DNA from: Mycolicibacterium senegalense
GTDB lineage: Bacteria > Actinomycetota > Actinomycetes > Mycobacteriales > Mycobacteriaceae
Reading direction: 5' to 3'
Assembly (NCBI RefSeq): GCF_019645875.1
Contig: NZ_CP081000.1
Coordinates: 3,596,001 to 3,660,000 of the forward strand
DNA: 64,000 bases
Numbering within the stretch: the first letter of the stretch is position 1; each line of letters starts with the position of its first letter. The position numbers and the translations under genes are program-made. Positions 19,064-26,744 of the stretch are shown piece after piece. Below the pieces are notes generated by a model that was not told the DNA's origin, did no database searches, and saw only the letters and a list, made by a program, of their open reading frames with translations.

Positions 19064-20086
19064 ATGACCGAGCGCAAATCCCATCTGCGGACCGTCCGCG
19101 AGCTCACTCCGACACTCGAGTACCGCACGATCCACGGATACCGGCGGGCCTTCCGGGTGGCCGGATCGGGGCCGGCGATCCTGCTGATCCACGGCATCGG
19201 TGACAACTCCACGACCTGGCACACCGTGCAGTCGGCGCTGGCGCAACGCTTTACGGTGATCGCACCGGACCTGCTCGGGCACGGCAGTTCCGACAAGCCG
19301 CGCGCGGACTATTCGGTGGCCGCCTACGCAAACGGCATGCGCGACCTACTCAGCGTGCTCGACATCGACCGGGTCACGGTCATCGGGCATTCCCTCGGTG
19401 GCGGCGTGGCGATGCAATTCGCCTATCAGTTCCCGCAGTTGGTGGACCGACTCATCCTCGTCGGCGCCGGCGGCGTCACCAAGGACGTCAACATCGCGTT
19501 GCGGGTCGCATCGCTGCCGATGGGTAGTGAGGCCCTGGCCCTGCTGCGCCTGCCCCTGGTGCTGCCGACGCTACAGCTGGCCGGCCGCGCCGCGGGCGCG
19601 GTGCTGGGTTCGACCGGTCTCGGGCACGACATTCCGGATATGTTGCGCATCCTGGCCGATCTGCCGGAGCCGACGGCGTCCTCGGCATTCGCGCGCACCC
19701 TGCGCGCCGTGGTGGACTGGCGCGGCCAGGTCGTCACCATGCTGGATCGCTGTTATTTGACAGAATCTGTTCCCGTGCAACTGATCTGGGGCAGCTCTGA
19801 TTCGGTGATCCCCGTCAGCCACGCCCGAATGGCCCACGCCGCGATGCCCGGTTCCCAATTGGAGATCTTCCCCGGATCCGGGCATTTTCCGTTCCACGAC
19901 GACCCGGACCGCTTCGTCGAAGTGGTGGAACGCTTCATCGACACGACCGACCCCTCCGTCTACGACCAGGACCAACTGCGCACCCTGCTGCGCAACGGGC
20001 GGACCGACGCGGCGATGAGCGGGCCGTTCGATACCCAGATCGCGGTACTCGACGCGATGGACGCCGACGAGCGCAGCGCCACCTGA
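19064..20086 (+). CDS. Alpha/beta-hydrolase (Rv2715-like)
   Basis: A hydrolase of 340 residues close to M. tuberculosis Rv2715. It has LLIHGIGDNSTTW (oxyanion region), the nucleophile in GHSLGGG, an Asp in WGSSDSVIP and the catalytic His in GSGHFPFHDDP. It most resembles meta-cleavage-product or epoxide-type hydrolases; the substrate is unknown. The ATG at 19064 has GAGCGAGG nine bases upstream; an in-frame TTG at 19055 is less likely. Confidence 0.87.
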   Translation: MTERKSHLRTVRELTPTLEYRTIHGYRRAFRVAGSGPAILLIHGIGDNSTTWHTVQSALAQRFTVIAPDLLGHGSSDKPRADYSVAAYANGMRDLLSVLDIDRVTVIGHSLGGGVAMQFAYQFPQLVDRLILVGAGGVTKDVNIALRVASLPMGSEALALLRLPLVLPTLQLAGRAAGAVLGSTGLGHDIPDMLRILADLPEPTASSAFARTLRAVVDWRGQVVTMLDRCYLTESVPVQLIWGSSDSVIPVSHARMAHAAMPGSQLEIFPGSGHFPFHDDPDRFVEVVERFIDTTDPSVYDQDQLRTLLRNGRTDAAMSGPFDTQIAVLDAMDADERSAT

Positions 20087-20136
20087 CCCTCCTCCGGTGC
20101 GCCCGGGATGCGCGCACTGCGACGTAGCATCGGTTT

Positions 20137-20814
20137 ATGGCCATCGACGTCACCGTGTTACGCGTGTTCACCGACTCCGAAGGCAAGTACGGCAATCCAC
20201 TCGGCGTGGTGGACAACAGCACGGTCGCACCCGACGACCGGCAACGTATCGCCACCGAATTGGGTTACAGCGAAACCGTATTCGTTGACCTGCCGCAGCC
20301 CGGCGGCAACTCAGCCGGTGTTCACATCTTCACCCCGGCCGCCGAACTGCCGTTCGCGGGGCATCCTACGGTCGGGGTGTCGTGGTGGCTGCGTGAATTG
20401 GGCCTGCCGGTCCGCACCCTGCGAGTACCGGCAGGGACCCTTCCGGTCGAGTACGAGGACGATCAAGCGATCGTGAACGCCCGCTCGGAATGGGCACCGG
20501 AATTTGCCATCTACGATCTGGCCTCGGTGGAGGAGGTTCTTGCCGCCGACCCCGACGATTTCGACGATGCCTACCTGTGGGCCTGGATCGACGAGGCGAG
20601 CGGCACGTTGCGCTCCCGGTCATTCGCCTCGCACTTGGGAATTCCCGAAGACGAGGCCACCGGGGCGGCTGCGGTACGGATGACCGACTATCTCAGCCGA
20701 GACCTGACGATCATCCAGGGCAAGGGTTCGGTGATCGAGACCCGCTGGAATCCGGAGGGCTGGGTCCGCCTGGCCGGCCGCGTGGTCAACGACGGCAGCT
20801 CCCGGCTGGACTGA
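20137..20814 (+). CDS. PhzF-family isomerase-like protein (Rv2716-like)
   Basis: 225 residues of the diaminopimelate-epimerase-like PhzF fold. It has GNPLGVV, the candidate catalytic Glu in GYSETVFV, the signature FAGHPTVG and a C-terminal [13 protein letters not shown]. It is shorter than PhzF of phenazine pathways, but I recall Rv2716 being about this length, so this is not a truncation. No phenazine genes are nearby. The reaction is unknown. Confidence 0.83.
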   Translation: MAIDVTVLRVFTDSEGKYGNPLGVVDNSTVAPDDRQRIATELGYSETVFVDLPQPGGNSAGVHIFTPAAELPFAGHPTVGVSWWLRELGLPVRTLRVPAGTLPVEYEDDQAIVNARSEWAPEFAIYDLASVEEVLAADPDDFDDAYLWAWIDEASGTLRSRSFASHLGIPEDEATGAAAVRMTDYLSRDLTIIQGKGSVIETRWNPEGWVRLAGRVVNDGSSRLD

Positions 20815-20831
20815 GCCCCGACTGGGGCGGA

Positions 20832-21287
20832 CTACGCCTCGGCTCGGTGGGCGCGCAGCGCTTCGATCTCGCGCTCGAAATCCTCGGCCGACGAGAACGA
20901 CCGGTACACCGAGGCGAACCTCAGGTAGGCGACCTCATCCAGTTCGCGCAGCGGACCGAGAATCGCCAAGCCGACCTCGTGGCTGGGGATCTCCGGTGTG
21001 CCGAGCCCCCGCACAGCGTCCTCGACCTTCTGAGCCAAGACGTTGAGGGCGTCGTCATCGACCTGCCTGCCCTGACAGGACCGGCGTACCCCACGAATGA
21101 CTTTCTCGCGACTGAACGGCTCGGTCACCCCGCTGCGCTTCACCACGGCCAGCACGGCGGTCTCCACGGTGGTGAATCGACGTCCGCACTCGGGGCACGA
21201 CCGCCGGCGCCGGATGGCCTGCCCTTCATCGGTCTCACGTGAATCGACCACACGCGAATCGGGGTGACGGCAGAACGGACAGTGCAT
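20832..21287 (-). CDS. nrdR: Transcriptional repressor NrdR
   Basis: A zinc-ribbon plus ATP-cone repressor of ribonucleotide reductase genes, 151 residues. CPFC and CPEC form the N-terminal zinc ribbon ([32 protein letters not shown]), and the ATP-cone follows ([16 protein letters not shown]). The start at 21287 is fixed by the family N-terminus MHCPFC and by AAGGAGCG upstream; the longer open frame is not conserved. It corresponds to Rv2718c. A Rv2717c homologue, expected between PhzF and nrdR in M. tuberculosis, is absent. Confidence 0.95.
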   Translation of the reverse strand: MHCPFCRHPDSRVVDSRETDEGQAIRRRRSCPECGRRFTTVETAVLAVVKRSGVTEPFSREKVIRGVRRSCQGRQVDDDALNVLAQKVEDAVRGLGTPEIPSHEVGLAILGPLRELDEVAYLRFASVYRSFSSAEDFEREIEALRAHRAEA

Positions 21288-21451
21288 TACCGCTCCTTCG
21301 TCATGCCGCCGGACAACTAGTTCGAGCGCTCTTGAGCGTACCCGCGTTGCCCGCGGCAGATTCACCGCCGGGTCCAGTGGTGCGTAGGAGCTCATCGCGA
21401 CGCCGACCAGTGTGGCTGGCAGCCAGGACGATTCAGCGGACATCACACTGC

Positions 21452-21946
21452 TCAGCCAACCGGGGCCAGCAGCGTCTGCCCTGCGTCCAGCGCCGCTGAG
21501 TCGAGCTGGTTCAGATCGCGGATCTGCTCGACGACCCGGGCTACCGGCGCGTCGGGGGCAACGCGCCGGGCCACCTGCTGCAGCGTCTCCCCCGACTTCA
21601 CCTGAACCACCGCGAGTTCGGTCGGCGTCGTGCCGGAATCCGTGCCCATCACACCGCCGAGTTGGGCCACCAGACCCAGCCAGACCGTGATGCCGGCCGC
21701 CACCAATGCCAACAGGACGGTTGTCATGGGCGTGATGGGCCGGCTGCGATGAGAGGCCCGGGACATCAGCACACCGGTGCCGCGGTAACGAACCGAGCCG
21801 CCGGCGGGACGCGTGGACGACGGCCGCTGAACCCGGCGCAACGGCCTGGGGGCGCCGCTGCCGAACTGGGCGCGGGGCGACTGCGACCGCGGCGTGGCCC
21901 GAACAGCGCGGGAACGGCTATCGGCGGGGATATCGATGATCGCCAT
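21452..21946 (-). CDS. chiZ: LysM cell-wall protein ChiZ-like (SOS-induced)
   Basis: 164 residues: a basic, Arg/Pro-rich cytoplasmic N-terminus, one transmembrane helix ([22 protein letters not shown]) and a C-terminal LysM domain ([22 protein letters not shown]...LAPVG) that would bind peptidoglycan outside the membrane. By position and architecture it is Rv2719c/ChiZ, reported as a DNA-damage-induced cell-division inhibitor and cell-wall hydrolase. It is divergent from lexA, with LexA-box-like sites upstream. Confidence 0.85.
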   Translation of the reverse strand: MAIIDIPADSRSRAVRATPRSQSPRAQFGSGAPRPLRRVQRPSSTRPAGGSVRYRGTGVLMSRASHRSRPITPMTTVLLALVAAGITVWLGLVAQLGGVMGTDSGTTPTELAVVQVKSGETLQQVARRVAPDAPVARVVEQIRDLNQLDSAALDAGQTLLAPVG

Positions 21947-21970
21947 CTGACTGCCTTTCGGTGAGACGTT

Positions 21971-22028
21971 TCGCTCTTGTGTTCGAACATAGTCGCTCAA
22001 GTGTTCGATGAATAGAACATGTGATCGA
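21971..22028. promoter_or_regulatory. Cluster of three LexA-box-like sites upstream of chiZ
   Basis: Three 16-base sites match the mycobacterial SOS box TCGAAC-N4-GTTCGA at 10 of 12 positions each: TCGCTC-TTGT-GTTCGA (21971-21986), TCGCTC-AAGT-GTTCGA (21993-22008) and TAGAAC-ATGT-GATCGA (22013-22028). The first two are near-identical direct repeats 22 bases apart. They lie 25-82 bases upstream of the chiZ start. Confidence 0.6.
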
Positions 22029-22150
22029 ACTGTTGCCAAACGATAGAGCAGGGCACCGACAAGTTCGGGCCGACCGGCCCCGCGTACCGACGCATCCCGC
22101 ACATCCGGCCCCAGCATGCGGCCGACCTGCGGACACGGCCACAACACGCG

Positions 22151-22191
22151 TCGAACACATGTTTGATTAATGTTCGAACAGCGACTACATT
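22151..22191 (+). promoter_or_regulatory. lexA promoter with overlapping SOS box
   Basis: The SOS box TCGAACACATGTTTGA (22151-22166) matches 11 of 12 consensus bases. A -35-like TTGATT (22163-22168), a 17-base spacer and a -10-like TACATT (22186-22191) follow. The box overlaps the -35, so LexA would repress its own gene. The -10 is 7 bases from the ATG, so the lexA mRNA may be leaderless. Confidence 0.75.
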
Positions 22192-22198
22192 CGGCCTC

Positions 22199-22915
22199 AT
22201 GAGCGACGACCGCAGCAGGGACGGCAGCACCGACACCCCGGCCGAATCGGACGCGGGCCCACGCCGGGCCGATGGGGGCCTCACCGACCGGCAACGGACC
22301 ATTCTCGACGTGATCCGCGCGTCGGTGACCAGTCGCGGCTACCCGCCCAGCATCCGCGAGATCGGCGATGCGGTCGGCCTCACCTCGACCTCGTCGGTCG
22401 CCCATCAGTTGCGCACCCTGGAACGCAAGGGCTATCTGCGACGCGACCCCAACCGGCCGCGCGCGGTCGACGTGCGTGGCGCGGACGATCCGGCGGCCGC
22501 AGTGGTGTCGACCGATGTGGCGGGTTCCGACTCACTGCCCGAGCCCACCTTCGTCCCGGTGCTCGGACGCATCGCCGCAGGCGGCCCCATCCTGGCCGAG
22601 CAGGCCGTCGAGGATGTCTTCCCACTGCCCCGCGAGTTGGTCGGTGAGGGCTCGCTGTTCCTGCTCAAGGTCGTCGGAGACTCGATGGTCGATGCGGCCA
22701 TCTGCGATGGCGACTGGGTGGTGGTGCGCCAGCAGAGCGTGGCCGACAACGGCGACATCGTGGCCGCGATGATCGACGGCGAAGCCACCGTCAAGACGTT
22801 CAAGCGGACGCGCGGTCAGGTCTGGCTGATGCCGCACAATCCGGCATACGACCCGATCCCCGGTAACGACGCAGCCGTGCTCGGCAAGGTCGTCACCGTG
22901 ATTCGCAAGATCTGA
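22199..22915 (+). CDS. lexA: SOS repressor LexA
   Basis: 238 residues. The winged-HTH domain ([34 protein letters not shown]) is joined to a self-cleaving serine peptidase domain. The Ala-Gly scissile bond lies in RIAAGGPI, the nucleophile Ser in VVGDSMVD and the general-base Lys in ATVKTFKR. The ATG at 22199 is set by the promoter geometry; the open frame begins 36 bases earlier, inside the operator. It is the Rv2720 counterpart. Confidence 0.96.
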   Translation: MSDDRSRDGSTDTPAESDAGPRRADGGLTDRQRTILDVIRASVTSRGYPPSIREIGDAVGLTSTSSVAHQLRTLERKGYLRRDPNRPRAVDVRGADDPAAAVVSTDVAGSDSLPEPTFVPVLGRIAAGGPILAEQAVEDVFPLPRELVGEGSLFLLKVVGDSMVDAAICDGDWVVVRQQSVADNGDIVAAMIDGEATVKTFKRTRGQVWLMPHNPAYDPIPGNDAAVLGKVVTVIRKI

Positions 22916-22916
22916 C

Positions 22917-22938
22917 GGGCCGGCGTCAGGCCCGGCCC
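22917..22938. terminator. Hairpin between lexA and the convergent LGFP-repeat gene
   Basis: GGGCCGG (22917-22923) pairs with CCGGCCC (22932-22938) around an 8-base loop, starting one base after the lexA stop. A second GC-rich arm follows and could form an alternative stem for the opposite strand. There is no U-tract. Confidence 0.5.
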
Positions 22939-22969
22939 GCCGTGCGGCCGGGCCCTCCTGGTCGGCGGT

Positions 22970-25303
22970 TCAGTCCGTTCGCACGAAGCCGTTGGTGCGC
23001 GCGAATTCCTCACTGGCGAACCAGATCTCGGCCACCGCATCGTCATATTCGCTGCTGTCGGGTGCCCAGTACCGGCCGGTCTTGGTATCGGCCTTGATCG
23101 GATAGCCCTCCGGTGCGCGGTTCGGGTCGTCCAGCGGTAGGTGTATCGCCGTGGCGGTGGGGATCTCGTCGAGTTCGATGGCGGCATGGCGCCCACTGTG
23201 GGTCTCGCCGCTGTAGGCCTCGGCCTCGCTGATCACCCGGGTAGGCGCAGTGTCCACGTTGTCCTGGTCGGTCGGCGCGGCCAGATCGCTCGGCACAGCC
23301 AGGCCGCTCAGCGGTGAGAAGCCCTGTGGCCCTCGCGCGCCGCCGGTCGCCCCTGCGAATGCCCCGGTGTCAACGGTGTCGTCTACGAGTTCCGCTTCGA
23401 TCTCGCCGTCGGTGTCGTCACCCTCGGCCACTTCCTCGAAGTCGGCGTCGATGGGCGTGTCGAGATCCTCATCCTCGAAGTCCTCGTCGTCGAAGTCGTC
23501 ATCCTCGAAGTCGTCGTCCTCGTAGTCGTCATCGTCATAGTCGTCCTCGAAGCCGCGCGACCCGACCAGTTGCGAGGAATCCTCCGGCGGTTCCTCTTCT
23601 TCGCCGGGCACCCCGTAGCCGCTGGAGGATCCGCGGGGCGCGGCCCACTGGCTGACCGGCATCGCGATATCGGTGGGGCCGTCGTACGGTGACGCCGCGC
23701 CGCTCGCCAAGCCTTCACCCGGCCCGGCGAATCGCGTCGTGGTGGCTTCGCCGGCACCATAGGCGGTGTTCGGCGCGTAGCCGCTGGGTGCATCGGCACC
23801 GTGATCGTCCACGTACTCGTCGCGGTCGTAGCCCCGGGAGTCGTAGCGCTCCTCGTCGTAGCGACCGTCGTCGTAATGCGGTTCACCGCCTACGTCGTCA
23901 TAGTCGTCGTCGAACGGGTCGTGATCGAAGTCGTCATCGGCGCCGCCCCGGCGGCGATGCCACAGCGCCGCCCCCACGATCAGCCCGGCCAGCAACAGCA
24001 CCGGGATCACCGCGATCAGCCACCACCAGCTCCAATGCCAGGAGAACGGCTTGCCGGTATCCGGAGCCGACGGCTGCGGACCACCCGCATGAGGTTGATC
24101 GACGCCCGGAATCTGCAGCCCGCTCAGCTCTGAGGCGAGTTTCGACGGCTCAGTGGTGAACTTGTTGGCGTCGCGATCCCACGAGATCGCTCCCCCGCTG
24201 AATCGCTGCGTGATGACCGATCCGTCTTCGGTCTGATCGGCCATGGGAGCGCCGAGCGAGCCCTTGGCACCGCCGAGCTTGTCCCAGGCCGCGTTCATGG
24301 CTCCTCGGACGATGACCGCGCCGTAGTCGGGAGTCCAGAAGATGACGGGGTTGTCGGCCGCCGCGAAGGTGCTGATGCGGCTGTTCGGGCCCAGCCCGCC
24401 TTCGGACTCGCTGGTGGTCGGGAAGCCCAGATCGCCTTCCGGACCGCCCACGCTCTCGTACTTCTCCAGCAGCTGGCCGGTGATCGCGTTGGCCCCGGTG
24501 GCTGGGCTGTAGAAGATCTTGCCGCCTGCGTAGTTCTGTCCCACCCCGTCGGCGCCGATCGGGTACTGGTCGCCCTCCTTGGCTCCCAGCGGACCCATCG
24601 GGCCGCCCGCCGCACGTCGGGCCGCCCCGATTGCCGCGGCGGCATCCGACGGCACGTCCAGACCGGCCAACTGCTCGGCCAGCTCCGCCGGCACCGTGGT
24701 GAATGCTTTGGTCTTGCGGTTCCAGGAGATCTCACCGCCGGTGAACTTCTGAGTGCTCACATCACCGTCGAACGACTCGTCCTCAGCGGGAACCCCGAGC
24801 ACGCCCGCCGAACCGCCGAGCTTGTCCCACGCGGCATTGATCGCACCCCGGACGACGCGGGCGCCAGTGGCGGGAGTCCAGAAGATGACGGGATTGTCAG
24901 GCGCGCTCAACGTCGAGTTGCGGCTGTCGGCGGCACGCCCGGCGCCCTCGTCGATGGTCGGGAAGCCCAAATCTCCGTCTGCGGCGCCGCCGAGCGACTC
25001 GTACTTCTCCAAGATGGCGCCCTGCATGAAATGGGCGCCGGTCGCCGGGGTGAAGAACATCTTGCCCCCGGCGAAGTTCTGCGCGAAGCCCGCCCCGACC
25101 GCGTAGACGCTGCCTTGGCGTGGGCCCAGCGGGCCGCCGTCACCGCCGCTGGCCTCCCAGGCGGCGGTGACCGCCGCATCGGCATCCGACTCCGGGGTGG
25201 CCGACGCCACCGCCGGCCCCATCAAAGCAGCGACCACGAGTGCGAGCAGGCCGACCGCCAACCGCCACACGGTCGCGTCCAGCCTCGCTCCAGGCCTAGT
25301 CAT
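22970..25303 (-). CDS. LGFP-repeat envelope protein with acidic cytoplasmic tail (Rv2721c-like)
   Basis: 777 residues. A signal peptide (LAVGLLALVVAALMGPAVASA) leads into two extracytoplasmic blocks of LGFP repeats, with LGFP, DNPVIFWTP and INAAWDKLGG recurring. One transmembrane helix follows (WWWLIAVIPVLLLAGLIVGAALW), then a long cytoplasmic region extremely rich in Asp/Glu (DDYDDDD, EDDDFEDDDF). LGFP repeats are thought to bind the cell wall or its arabinogalactan. The start at 25303 is chosen because the signal peptide begins there and GGGGAGAACGC precedes it. It corresponds in position to Rv2721c. Confidence 0.83.
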   Translation of the reverse strand: MTRPGARLDATVWRLAVGLLALVVAALMGPAVASATPESDADAAVTAAWEASGGDGGPLGPRQGSVYAVGAGFAQNFAGGKMFFTPATGAHFMQGAILEKYESLGGAADGDLGFPTIDEGAGRAADSRNSTLSAPDNPVIFWTPATGARVVRGAINAAWDKLGGSAGVLGVPAEDESFDGDVSTQKFTGGEISWNRKTKAFTTVPAELAEQLAGLDVPSDAAAAIGAARRAAGGPMGPLGAKEGDQYPIGADGVGQNYAGGKIFYSPATGANAITGQLLEKYESVGGPEGDLGFPTTSESEGGLGPNSRISTFAAADNPVIFWTPDYGAVIVRGAMNAAWDKLGGAKGSLGAPMADQTEDGSVITQRFSGGAISWDRDANKFTTEPSKLASELSGLQIPGVDQPHAGGPQPSAPDTGKPFSWHWSWWWLIAVIPVLLLAGLIVGAALWHRRRGGADDDFDHDPFDDDYDDVGGEPHYDDGRYDEERYDSRGYDRDEYVDDHGADAPSGYAPNTAYGAGEATTTRFAGPGEGLASGAASPYDGPTDIAMPVSQWAAPRGSSSGYGVPGEEEEPPEDSSQLVGSRGFEDDYDDDDYEDDDFEDDDFDDEDFEDEDLDTPIDADFEEVAEGDDTDGEIEAELVDDTVDTGAFAGATGGARGPQGFSPLSGLAVPSDLAAPTDQDNVDTAPTRVISEAEAYSGETHSGRHAAIELDEIPTATAIHLPLDDPNRAPEGYPIKADTKTGRYWAPDSSEYDDAVAEIWFASEEFARTNGFVRTD

Positions 25304-25406
25304 GCGTTCTCCCCGCTCGTTCGGCAAAGTTTCCTCAGAAATGTCCCGCCCCGACAACTTTGCTTCAGCAGGTGACGATAACCAAGGAACGTGGCCGATC
25401 ATGGCC

Positions 25407-25446
25407 AAAAAAGCCCCAATATCTGGGTCTGGAGACCCAGATTTGG
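25407..25446 (-). terminator. Intrinsic terminator downstream of fadE20
   Basis: ATCTGGGTCT (25421-25430) and AGACCCAGAT (25433-25442) form a 10-base inverted repeat, extended by CCAA/TTGG pairs around a bulge. Read on the minus strand it is followed after 8 bases by six T (25407-25412). It begins about 40 bases after the fadE20 stop. The rest of the 179-base gap (25304-25482) shows nothing else recognisable. Confidence 0.65.
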
Positions 25447-25482
25447 ACTCCTCGGGACGTCACACGGGGTGATTCTGCCTCA

Positions 25483-26643
25483 TCAGACCCCCAGACTGCG
25501 TCCGATGATCTCCTTCATGATCTCGGTGGTGCCGCCGTAAATGGTCTGCACACGGGCATCCAGGTAGGCGCGCGCGACGGGGTACTCACGCATGTAGCCA
25601 TAGCCGCCGTGCAGCTGCAGACACCGGTCGATGAGTTCGACCTGCTTTTCGGTGGAATACCACTTGGCCATCGCGGCCTGCTCCACGGTGAGCTTCTCAT
25701 CGAGGTGCAACCGGATGAACTCGTCGACCATCATCCGAACCACAGTGGCCTCGGTGGCGAGCTCGGCGAGCAGGAACCGGCTGTTCTGGAAGCTGCCGAT
25801 GGGCTTGCCGAACGCCTTGCGCTCCTTGGTGTACTGCACCGTCTGCTCCAGCACCGCCTCCATCGCGGCGGCGGCCATGATGGCGATCGAGATGCGCTCC
25901 TGCGGCAGGTTCTGCATCAGATAGACGAAGCCCTGGCCCTCCTCGCCGAGCAGGTTCTCGACGGGCACCCTGACGTCGGTGAACGACAGTTCGGCGGTGT
26001 CCTGGGCGTCCAGGCCGATCTTGTCGAGGTGGCGGCCCCGCTCGAAGCCCGCCATTCCGCGCTCCACCACCAGCAGGGAGAAACCCAGGGCGCCCTTCTC
26101 CGGGTCGGTCTGGGCCACCACGATCACCAGATCGGAGTGGATGCCGTTGGTGATGAAGGTCTTCGACCCGTTGAGCACGTAGTGGTCGCCGTCGCGCACC
26201 GCGCGGGTCTTGATGCCCTGGAGGTCGCTGCCGGTACCGGGTTCGGTCATTGCGATCGCCGTGATCAATTCACCGGTACAGAACTTCGGCAGCCAGCGCT
26301 GCTTCTGCTCCTCGTTGGCCAGCCGCAGCAGATACGGCGCGACGACGTCGTTGTGCAGGCTGAAACCGATGCCGCTGTAGCGGCCGGCCACCGTCTCCTC
26401 GCAGACGATGGTGTTGTAGCGGAAGTCGTCGTTACCGCCGCCGCCGTACTCCTCGGGCACGGCCATGCCGAGAAAGCCCTGCTTACCCGCCTCGAGCCAG
26501 ACCCCACGGTCGACGATCTTGTCCTTCTCCCACTGATCGTGGAATGGCGCGACGTGCTTGTCCAGGAATGCCCGGTACGACTCCCGGAACAACTCGTGCT
26601 CGGGCTCGAACAAGGTGCGCTCGTACTTCACAGCACTGCCCAT
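25483..26643 (-). CDS. fadE20: Acyl-CoA dehydrogenase FadE20
   Basis: An FAD-dependent acyl-CoA dehydrogenase of 386 residues. It has the family signatures ITAIAMTEPGTGSDLQGI and QLHGGYGYMREYPVARAYLDARVQTIYGGTTEIMKEIIGR. The catalytic Glu sits in the usual long-chain/isovaleryl-type C-terminal region. It would carry out the first oxidation of beta-oxidation. Position and sequence match Rv2724c. The start MGSAVKYERTLFEPEHE is preceded by TACCGGAGGTCACACC. Confidence 0.9.
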   Translation of the reverse strand: MGSAVKYERTLFEPEHELFRESYRAFLDKHVAPFHDQWEKDKIVDRGVWLEAGKQGFLGMAVPEEYGGGGNDDFRYNTIVCEETVAGRYSGIGFSLHNDVVAPYLLRLANEEQKQRWLPKFCTGELITAIAMTEPGTGSDLQGIKTRAVRDGDHYVLNGSKTFITNGIHSDLVIVVAQTDPEKGALGFSLLVVERGMAGFERGRHLDKIGLDAQDTAELSFTDVRVPVENLLGEEGQGFVYLMQNLPQERISIAIMAAAAMEAVLEQTVQYTKERKAFGKPIGSFQNSRFLLAELATEATVVRMMVDEFIRLHLDEKLTVEQAAMAKWYSTEKQVELIDRCLQLHGGYGYMREYPVARAYLDARVQTIYGGTTEIMKEIIGRSLGV

Positions 26644-26744
26644 GGTGTGACCTCCGGTACTGGTTACGGATTTGGGGCCAACCTATACCAACCGGGTGGT
26701 TGGTCAGCCCTGGGGAGGGGTCCACTCGCCCGTAAACTCGGGCC

